DNA of 64,000 nt from Apus apus (Eukaryota; Chordata; Aves; Apodiformes; Apodidae). Both the position numbers and the translations under genes were made by a program. The stretch spans positions 126,537,132 to 126,601,131 of the forward strand of contig NC_067282.1 of NCBI RefSeq assembly GCF_020740795.1, read 5' to 3'. Shown here in pieces: positions 50,147 through 60,800 of this stretch (positions are counted from its first letter, which is position 1; each line of letters starts with the position of its first letter). Below the pieces are notes generated by a model, which ran no database searches, had not been told where the DNA came from, and saw only the letters and a program-made list of their open reading frames with translations.

Positions 50147-51851
50147 TTTTTAAAAAAAACAGAAGTAAATGAATACTAAGAGATGTACCGAACATGGTAT
50201 CTGTCAGCCTTAGCAGGTTATTTTTTGCCATTGTTACACATGCCATTTTCAGAGGGCAACAAGAGTTGGAAACTAGGCAAGCTGCTGCACAGAGGAACAG
50301 TTGTTTCATCTATCAAAAACAAGATTTTTTCCAGCAGAGATGACCCAGGTGCCACATAAATTTCAGCTGACACACAGGATGTTTTAGTATAAGTCTGAAC
50401 TATCATTGTAGAACTCTGGTTTTGAGGAGACAGACATGCAAGCAATACAAAGCCAGGAATTTGTACTTTGGGAAACAGGCTTGTGGAGCTGACCTGGGTC
50501 CTAACATAAATGAGAGAACTGTTGGTGTCATTCAGGAGATTCATGAAAAGCAGTTCATGCAGCCAGAAATAATCAGATGCACAAATAGAAGAATGGCAGA
50601 GAAGCAAAGGAACAGATCAGAAACTGCAAGATATAATGTTTAACAATAGAAGTCCCTAGCCTGGTGCTGCTTGTAGGAGAAGCAGATGAGTCACACCAAC
50701 TGACACTGGTAGGTGCATACCAGATCACATCAGCCAGGCTGTACTCTGCTGTCCCTAGCGTGTGTTGAACTGCAGCATACAGGATCTGATTTAGGAAAGA
50801 ACTAACAGGAAAAAAAGCAAAAATAGATACACACATTCTCTGAGAAACAACAGAAATAATGAGCAGTTTGATTAAAAAAGTATGAAAGCCAACAGTGTTT
50901 AATCTGGGAAGACAGGCAAATTGGGGATGTCATGGCATTCTAAGGGTGGACAAAGAGACATTGTGTAGGGCCACTCAGGGTGCTGTAACACATTGCAGCG
51001 TTTAAAGAGAGTAGCAGGATCTGCAGTAGAGGTAATAGGAATATAGCAGCAGCTGGGGTGCAGAGAGGAGAGGCCTAGTCAGGAGAACAGGGTGTTCAAG
51101 TCTGGTTACTATATATAACACCAAGAGATTATGAACATTGCCATTCATAATTAATATAGCTTAGTGACCAAGGATGCAGTGGCAAAGCCCAAGCCCTTGA
51201 GGGTGTCCATCGTACTCTAGGCATCTACACTCAGTGTTTCTGCAAAGCTTTCTTAGCGTTAAGAACCCTACAAGTATTCTGGCAGCAAGGTTCTTCCAAG
51301 AGAGTAGTTCTGATTTGAGTCAGCAAAAAGTAACAAAATCCAGCTTCCCAGAGTACAGGTGAGCAGACTGGCCACAGAGCCCTTCCCACAAAGGAAAGGG
51401 AGTGAAGTCCACTCGCATCAAGGCAAAGAGATGGGGAACATTCATGCCAATCTTCAGAGGCTTTTTGGAGAAAGTGCTGTCATCCTGTCCATGGAACAAC
51501 TAGAGATTGTCATGGAGACTCTCGTGTCTCATGAACAAAGAGTATTGTAAAAATAAGTAACTAAAAGAGTTGGGGGAATTTAGTGCAGAGGCAGAAATTG
51601 CAGTGGCTAGGGACAGACAGAAAAGCCCACTTAGCACATGGGGGCAAGCAAGAGCATTCACTGAAAGGAAGGATATCCCTCCAGAGGAGGCACTCCCAGC
51701 AACAGCAGCTTCCTGCACTCATTTGCTTTTTTCTCACTCCTCAGTGAATACCTCAGCCTAGGAGTCAGCAAGGTTAGGGGCACATGAACCTCACCCTTAT
51801 CTCTTTCTCACGGCAGCAAGTCTCGGCCCCAGATATGGGGAGCTCAGCCAG
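50147..51851. other. NRIP2 3' UTR and downstream flank
   Basis: Sequence just below the NRIP2 stop codon (51854-51852) should be its 3' UTR on the minus strand. A reversed ATTAAA (TTTAAT) near 50897 is the only plausible poly(A) signal noticed, and it is weak. No other gene seen. Confidence 0.35.
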
Positions 51852-54800
51852 TCACTGACCAGGCTCTTCAGAAGCATGTAGAAAAGGCAGCTCTTGACTC
51901 AGTGCTTTAAATCTCAGGACTCCTTCCTCCAAGTCGATGCAACACTAAAGAAGAGGAGACCCAGTTACTTGCTGCACATTTCAGAGAGGAAATCTTGTTA
52001 TGTCTATGACTGGGGAAAACCTGTATAACCATCAGACAACCACACTTGGGATTTGTAGAGACCTTGCAGTTTCCCTCCCTGACCCGCATGCTGCCTCCTT
52101 GCTCCTATTACCTTCAGTGGATTCTTTTCCAAACCCTTCTCAGGACCATTTCCCTCTCTTCTTCCTATGACTCTCTGTGAGGTGATGTCTTTGCATCACT
52201 CAGCCATTCAGCCCAATACTTTTCCTGTTTTAGGAGTCTGACATGGCTACAAGTAATTGACAGACTTGCTGCAGCTTGTGAGCCACCCAGGAGCCAGTGG
52301 ACCACTAACCCTGAGTTGAGGTGACAAGAGGATCCTTTCCACCCATGTCAAGCTGGTGTTGGACACTGAATGTGATTCAGCTTAATTTGGCTCAAAGCAA
52401 GGGCAGAGATTCTTTACATCTGCCTTCAAAAGGCAACATAAATACAACTGGTGACACAGTGTTTCTTGTCTCCTCTTCAGTTTCCTCTTCCTGTTTGCAA
52501 CTTGTTTGACCAGGAATATGAAGAAAGTGAGATATTATATTATCCTATTGGGTGATTCCTTTCTTAAAACCTTGAATAAGGACGGGAAAGGAACTGGTGC
52601 CTCCAGCCAGGCAGTTGTGCAACAAGCATTGCAAGCACTGGAAGACCTAAACACAAGTATTTCTGATGTTTACAGCAACCAAATCTTGGAGAACTTGTTG
52701 AGAGGAGCCCTGCAATAAGCTAGGAAGCTGTTCCTTACCTTAAGAGACAACAGAGTCTGGAGACCAATGCAAAACTCCAGCATTTCATCATCTGAGAAGA
52801 GAGAAGAGACTGATCAGGCTCAAGACTATATATACTGCCCATCTAAATAAAGCATCTCTCCTGTAAGATGTGGAATATGAGAGGGGCATAAGGTTATATG
52901 GTCTATTCAGTGTAAAGAACAAAAATTAATGAAAGTTGTGAATTAAACACACAAACATTAACAAGCAGATGGTAACAGTGACAGTAACAAAGACCAGCAC
53001 TCTTCTGCCGCTGACTGATACGCTGTTGAAGGAGCTACTTAGGCACAGCCCTGAAGAGGATCAAAGTTAACTTTGTAGCTGATAAGAACAGGGAACCATG
53101 ATTGTAATGAGTTTTATGAAATATTTGAGGGGGTTTGTGGGATTGTTTGAAACTTACTATGAGATATCAGAAGGGGTTTGTGGGATCATGTAAAACTTAC
53201 TATGGGTTGTGTAGGGAAAGGGCCAAAGGGAGGAGAAGTCAAGCAGCAGGGTGGATCAGGGAAGAATAAGTACGGAAAACTGGAGAGGAGAGGGTGTATG
53301 GGGGCCAGTCACATGCAAGTAGGCTGTTGGTCAGTTCACTTCTCTGACCGAACCCTGTGCCTGATGGTCACAATCTCTCTGATCTTTTTATTACATAATT
53401 TTATTAAGTACTTTTTTGTGTAGCCTCTCTATCCCACATGTGACTCCTGCAAGTCTTAAGTGTGAGCAAGTGTAGAAGATGCCACAGACAGCAGCAGCCG
53501 GAGGGACTGGCATGCAAGAGGTGCCAGTAACTGAAGGGACTGCAAGCCATAGGGCTTATAGGCCTGTGTCCGCAACTGGCTCACAGGTGCCAGCAACTAG
53601 AGAGACCAGTGTGCAAGAGATGTCTGGATGCCAGTAATGTGGAAGGGAGCTAAGGCCACAGGGCAACCACACCTGGTTGCCAGCAACTGGAGGGACTGCA
53701 GTGTGTACTGCAAAGTCCAAGTTCCATAAGTGGAGAAGGATTATGCGTCACAGAGCTTATCATTCTAGGTGCCAGCAACTGGAGGGATCAGTGTGCAAGA
53801 GAGCTCTCGGTACCATCTCTAACCAGGGTCACAGAGGCCTTAATAAGCCAGCAACTGACAAGAACAGGGCATATGCGTTAGAGGTCAAAATGCCACTAAC
53901 TAGAAAGACCTGGGTGTGCTTGTATTTCCCCAGTTAATTTAATCCTCTATGCTTGTGGTTCTGAACACATAGTTATCTAGCAAACTTCAATCTGGTGTAG
54001 CCAGTAAATAGGAGGAAACCTGCATCTGGAAAGACTCAAGGTCTGGGTCAGTGGCTAGGTAAAGGGCCCAGGGTCCAGACATGGGTATAAGATAGACCTA
54101 GAAGCTGTGCTGTTATTTGAGAACTGTGCATATGTATCAGTGTGCTTGTAAACTGAGAATATATGAGCTTTTGCTAGTGAACTTCAATCCTGGTCAGCCA
54201 GAGAGGAGGACCAGAACTGGACTATCTGTGCTGGTGTTGCTGTGAGTGCTGGTAAAGACACTTCTCCATGTGTGGTAACCAGTGTGGCTGGCCTTGCCTG
54301 TGTCCTCTGTGTATATGCCTCTCCAGAATATATGTTCAGCCTTGCTACTGTCCAAACCCTCCACTCAAAACATGCACTGGACTGGGTGAGAGTGACCTTC
54401 TGGGCCTTAGAGTCATCCATCTGGGTTTCAGTGGCTGGGAAGGAAGAGTCCCCAGGTTCTGGAGATTGCAGGATTCAGCAGCCACAACACTTCCCATGTC
54501 TCCTAGATACCTGCTTGCCAAGTAACCAGTGGAAGCATTTTATAATTTATAATCTTATAACCACATAAGCAAGAGCACTGTGTGTGTGGGGAGATGTAAG
54601 GCAGAAATGTAGCAATTTTGCTCCCTCCTGGCAGCCATTTCCACATTGAAGCAGAATGAATAGGTCTACTGGGCTAAATTCACCTGTGCTGGTACTAAGA
54701 CAGATTCCCCATGAAGAGCAAGAACAATCAGAGGGGAAACCAGGGAAGAAGAGTGAGCTGGAGGGTGGAAAAGGCAGAAACTCTTTCTAGATGACTAGGA

Positions 54801-57800
54801 ATGTGGGAAGAATGGAAATGAAAAGAGGAAGCAAGGGAGGCCTTGGAATATGAATAGTACTCATCAAAGATGAGGAAACATAAAGGCAAGAGGGTAAAGT
54901 TGGAAGACTAACAGGGAGAAAGAATATAGAAAAAAAACACCTAAGTTGTCTTCAGCATATGTACAGCTTGATGTAAATGCAGCCTTTCTGCTGTTTTCTG
55001 GGCATGCTCCAGTGCCTGCTGACTTGACCTTGTCTCCTATGGCTCCTTCCTTCAGAGGGTCCTGCCTGAGGACACTGAGGGAGACTCAGCACTTGGGGGA
55101 GATCGGGTTCTTCCAGCATGCTCCCTGCAGCAGAGGCAGGTGAGTACACAGAGAAACACTCTGGGGAATAAGCTATACCTGCCAGCAGTTTCTCTGATGA
55201 CTTCCAGGCAGTCAAAGACACAAGTGCCCATTCAATAGGAGAACATAGGGCACCAGAGAACTGATCAAGCAGTCTGGATAATTTCGAGAAAGGTCCATTA
55301 TAGAAGGAAAAGCAAATTTTCCACATCCTATGTTAAGACCAAAAAAACCCCTCAGTTCTCCCCATTGTCAATGTCTTCTGTCTTCTCTGTACTCTTCCTA
55401 TGCCCGTTGCCTTTGGTTACGTTGAGGGTATTCACAGTGCATAATGGCCAGCAGTGGAAGTGACCACATGACCAGCCTCCTGCCACATGGCCCTTTTCCC
55501 AAAGATCCCTTTAAATGCCCTTGATGGGGCAAGAGGGACACAGGAAAACCAGGGGAGATGAAGGGCTGGCACTCTCACCTACAACCAGTGCTGAACACAG
55601 CACTGTCTCCTGGCCAAATTGCAACTCCATATGTTCTACTCGGCCAACAACGCTGGGAATGGGAAGAGAGAGGTCTCCACAGTCCACGGCAGACACTTCT
55701 TCCAGCCTGTGGGACACAAGAGGTGTTATTGCCTCAAGTGGAGGAAGAGGAGGAAAATCAGGACTTCTCACTGATAGCTCTTAGCCTCATTGGGAACAGG
55801 CCCACAAGAGGAGTAATCTCTTTCATACAGCATGTCTGGAGGCAGACTGCACCAGCAAAACCACAAGACACTCCACTGAGGCTAACCATCAGCTGGGCAC
55901 CTTTGCCCTGCAGTATACATAGAATGACACAGCTCTGCCTCCTAGTCAGGGCTCTGCACACACTTTGCCGCTGCTCCTGATGCCTTACCTTGTAGCCCAC
56001 CCTCTGCATCTTCTCCTAAAGCACCATGTGCACATGCAAAGCTGTTATTGGGGATGGAAGATTGCCTAGGTTCTTGCCATAGTTTTTCTTTTAGCCACTC
56101 CTCTTTTTCTGTTGTGCAAAGACTTACCCCAGCTGGTTTAAACAGCTCTTGGAGATGAGATTTGGTAGACACCCAGTGTTAACTGTCGCTTTCAATACCT
56201 GGCCTTGGCACTAGAAAAAACAACAGATAATTACTGTGGGCTCAAACACAGCCAAATATGTGGTGGTTTAGGCAGTAGTCAGAAGGCAAGAGAATCATCT
56301 AAGACAATGGTGGTCTCTTCAGTGCTCTGCAAACCTCTGCCAAAGACTTCTTTTTGAATTTGTCTTCTTTAATTTGTATCTGATTGCAGACACTTAACTG
56401 TTATTAGCAACTTTAACTTAGCATTATTCCAGTCAAGAGATGCATAACTAGTGGAATTGTTTAGAAAACCCACACGGACATTATTAGTAGAGCAATAGCT
56501 AATATTGCAAAAGCTTCTAAAGGGATATAAGCATTTGCTACAGCATTTGTAGTTTTTCTCTCTCCACTTCCTCTCATGTCACAGGGAACACTGTTCCACA
56601 GCTAGACAGCTGTTCTGAATAGCTTCCAGAGGGAGAAGTCTGTGGGAAAAGCAGAAGCAAACGGGACAAGCATTCCTGAGAAGAGCTTGAATTTAAGGCA
56701 GTTCTCAAGATAACTGACACATCCAAGTCCTGAATTGAAGAAACAACCTAATCAAGAGGTGTCTGTTATATGTGGGGATTACTTTAAGTTCCTAGACAGC
56801 TCTTTAAGGAATTATGACATGAACACTACAACTAAAATGTTCACAGCTGGTGCCATCTAACAAAGGGAGAGTCTGGATGCCCTGCACTCAGGTCACCTCT
56901 GCATCATCTTACTGGAACAATCCACAGTGCCTTGCCCACTTCATTTCTTCACCACTTCACACTTGAAAGGGAAGAGGAGATGTGGTTGCCATCTGTTTTC
57001 TGTCCCCTCTGCACAAAGGTCCTTAATGGCAGGCCAGAGGTGCTGTAACAGCAGGTCTCATATATGGTAGAAGTCTGAAAAAATAGGGTTGCCAAGGACA
57101 TCAAAGAGAGTTAGGTTTAGAAAAAAAAGGAGGAGCAGGACTTAGTAAAGGAACTGGAAAAGATGGCATAACCCTCGTCTACAAAATATGGGTCACACCT
57201 GCCTATAGTGCCTAACCATACCCAGTCTGGACAGCTTAGGTCTTCAAGGCTGTGTGAAGCACTGACAGTCAAAAAAAACCCACCAAAACAAACAAAACCC
57301 AAAAACAACTGCAAAGTTTCCCTCTTGGGAAGGCTCATTTCCCTCCTAGTATCACTTATATTTTTCTTGCAATTTCTTCTCTTCCATCCACGATGGCACT
57401 CGGTGCCAGGAGAAGCAGCAACAGACCTCCCACAGCTCCTATACCCTTATGTTCATTCCTGATGAGCTTAAATGCTTTGGACACCTTAAGCAGATCAGCA
57501 TGACCATCAGGGTCTCAATTTCCTGATTTTGTAACAAAACCTCTTTATGATTACTGCATGGGTTAATCATCACAGAGAGCTACATCCCATATTTCCAAGA
57601 TTTAATTTTCAAAAGTGTGCTATTTTTGAGTTTTTGTAAAGAGAAAGGAGAAAACACCTCCTAGGAGAAATACCGGAGTGCTGCAAACAGACACAACACC
57701 AATAGCTTGAGTGCTAAATGCACTCAATGCAACATCAGAGAGTTCATGCTGGAAACTTCAAGTCTGTTTTGCCTTGGGCCTCTTCTTGTGGTCTAAACTG

Positions 57801-60800
57801 CATCTGTGGTACATCAGTGTAGATAATTTCATAATTCTGAACATTTCACATCCACTGTGTTCTAGAATGGCCGCTTAGTTGAGAAATTCTCAACAACTGC
57901 AAGACCAGTGGAGATGTAGATCTCAACCTGTATTGTTTTACAGAGTTCAGTAAGAATCTTGTAAAAGTTGTATGTGTACATATGATGTATATTTAAATAA
58001 CATCAGTGGTTTTAGAAGGATGAGCATTCACTATGTGTGGCCACATCCAGGAACAAAAGAGAGCAGTGCTCAAGCAGAATCTACACAGAAAATATTCACA
58101 GAGATGTATTTTCAACAGCTCTGATTGGTTACTCTTCTTCTTTAATGTAAAAAAAGCATGTCTTGTTGTCATGCTTTGGGCCTCACTGACAACACAGAAC
58201 CAGCCATGGAGCTGCTCACTCACCTCCCCCACCCCACACACACACACTGTGGGACGGGGAGGACAAAGGCCAACTAGAAGCTCCATGTGTTGACACAAAG
58301 AACAAGGAGGGTTCTTCACCATTTATAGTCCTGGGCAAAACAGACTCAACTAGAGGAAAAAATAGTAACTTAATCTATCACTAACCAAACACATGCAGGA
58401 CACAGACACACACAGAGCAGGGCTTGCAGATGTTACCCCACCCCTCCGTTCTTCCCAGGCCCAAATCCCTTTGTTCCTGGTTTCTCTCCCTCCTTCCCCC
58501 CAGCGGCACAGGGGGACAGGGGATGGGGTTTAGAGTCACCTCACAGGCTGGTGGTTCCTGCTGCTCCTTCCTCCTCAGGAAGGATTCCTTACAGTCCTGC
58601 CCTGCTTCCCCATGGGGTCCCTCCCATGGGAGATAGTCCTTCACAAACCTCTCCCCCCTGAGTCCTTCCCACGAGGTACAGTCCCTCAGATGCAAACTAC
58701 TCCAGCACAGGCTGCCCACAGAGTCATGGGCTGTTCCAGGAACAGTCCCTCCCCTGGCGCTGGGTCCTCCATGGCTGCAGATCCAAGTCTGTGGGTTGCA
58801 GGTCCACGTTTGCCCCTCCTGGTGGCTTCAAGGAAATGTTCCACCACATTCCTCCATGAGTGCAGGGGCACAGCTGCCATCTCGCCATGGGCTGCAGGGA
58901 AACTTCTGCTCAGGCACCTCCTTCCCCTTCTTCCTCACCAGGCTCAGGATCTCCACTCCAGGACTGCTCTCACCTCTCCAGCCCAGCTCTTCTACTTTGC
59001 TCTCTCACAGGTCCTGTATAATTTCTTTCTTATGTTAATCGCAGAGGTGCATCCATTGCCTCTGGTCGGCCCTGGCCACCTGAGCCAGGGGAGTTTTTAG
59101 TAGCTTCTTACAGGAGCCATTCTTGGGGCCCCTCCCCACTACAAAAACCATGCTAGAACCAAGCCAGTACACTTACTCATAAAGAATTATGTCCTGTGTA
59201 ATTAACAGTCCTGTATGACTGCAAACACTTGTGACAACACCCAAGTGAGGCATACAATGCTGGACCTTGTATTAATGAATACAGGTCTGGTTGGGGACAT
59301 GAAGGCTGGGAAAAGCTTTGGTGACAGTGACCATGACATCGTGGAGTTTAGTCTTTTACAAGGAAGAAGCAGGACAATAAGTAAGATTAGAACCCTGGAC
59401 TTCTGGAGGGGTAACTGGACTCTTCAAAGATCTACTTGCAGGAATCCCATGGGCTAAGACTATGGAGGGAGAGGGAGCCCAGGGAAGCTGGTCAATTTTT
59501 AAATACCACGTCATCCAAGCCCAAGATAGGTGCATTCCTTTGAGTAAAAAATCAGGTAAACAACCTGCATGGATAAGCAAGGATCTTCTGAAGAAAGTCT
59601 TGTGGAAGAAAGAAATTTACAGTTTGTGGAAGAAGGGAATTGTCACATGGGAAAACTATAGGGACATTGTCAGGGTATGTAGGAAGGCAACAAGAAAGGC
59701 CACAGCCCTCTTAGGACTTAAATTGGCAGAAGTAAAAGAGAACAGAAAGAGCTTCTTCAAATATGTCAGTAGTAAAAGGAAGAACAGGGGAAATGTGAGC
59801 CCACTGCTGAGTGAGGTGGGAGCCCTGGTAACAGAGGATGTAGAGAAGGTAGAGTTGCTGAATTCCTCCTTTGCTTCAGTCTTTACTAAGACCAGCCCCT
59901 ATGAACTTCAGACCCTGCATATGAGACGGAGCTTGGAGGAGGGAAGACTCTCCACTAGTCAATGAAGAGAGATCAGTTATGCAAATGGAATATGCATAAG
60001 GTTATCAGGAGTAGTCAGCATGGATTTACCAAGGGGTATCATGCTTGACTAATCTGATAACCTTGTATGATGTTGTGACTGAATGGATAGATGCAGGGAG
60101 AGCAGTGGATGTTGTCTACCTTGACCTTAGCAAGGCTTTTGACACTGTCTCCCATAACATCCTCTTGAACAAACTCAGGATATGTGGAATAGAAGAATGG
60201 ACAGTGAGATGGATTGAGAACTGACTACATGACAGAGCCCAAAGAGAGGTGGTCAATGGTGCAGAGGCCAGCTGGAGACCTGTAACTAGTGGAGTCCCTC
60301 AGGGATCAGTGCTGGGTCCAGTCCTGTTCAACATCTTTATCAATGACCCGGATGAGGAGACAGAGTGTCTTCTCAGCAAGTTTGCTGATGACATGAAGCT
60401 GGGAGGATTGGCTGATTCACTTGAAGGCTGTGCAGCCATTCAGTAAGATTTGGACGGGCTGGAGAGCTGGGCAAAGAGGAACCTAATGAGGTTCAACAAG
60501 AGCAATTGCAGAGTCCTGCATCTGGGAAGGAACAACAAAATGCACCAGTACAGGTTAGGAAGTGATCTGCTAGAGAGCAGGTCCAAGGACCTTGGAGTCC
60601 TGGTAGACAACAAGTTCTCCATGGGACAACAATGTGCCCTTGTTGGCCAAGAAGGCCAGTGGTATCCTGGGGTGCATTAGGACAAGGGAGGTTCTCCTTT
60701 CCCTCTACTTGGCCCTGGTGAGACTTCACTTGAACTACTGTGTCCAGTTCTGGGCTCCCCAGTTCAAGAGGGACAGTGATCTACTTGTGAGAGTCCAAGG

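Larger units (their letters stand above)
52792..55578 (-). other. NRIP2 intron between the third and fourth visible exons
   Basis: Contains a 43-bp tandem duplication at 53130-53215 and a decayed minisatellite-like region at 53460-54230. The remainder, about 54550-55578, has nothing recognised. Confidence 0.6.

Noticed and set aside
54184-54420. 78-codon minus-strand open frame beside the CAACTGG repeat
   Set aside because: It lies in or next to repeat-like DNA inside an NRIP2 intron, and no family resemblance was found.
59462-59965. 167-codon open frame as a host gene
   Set aside because: It is the CR1 region between endonuclease and reverse transcriptase, and is continuous with CR1 sequence on both sides.
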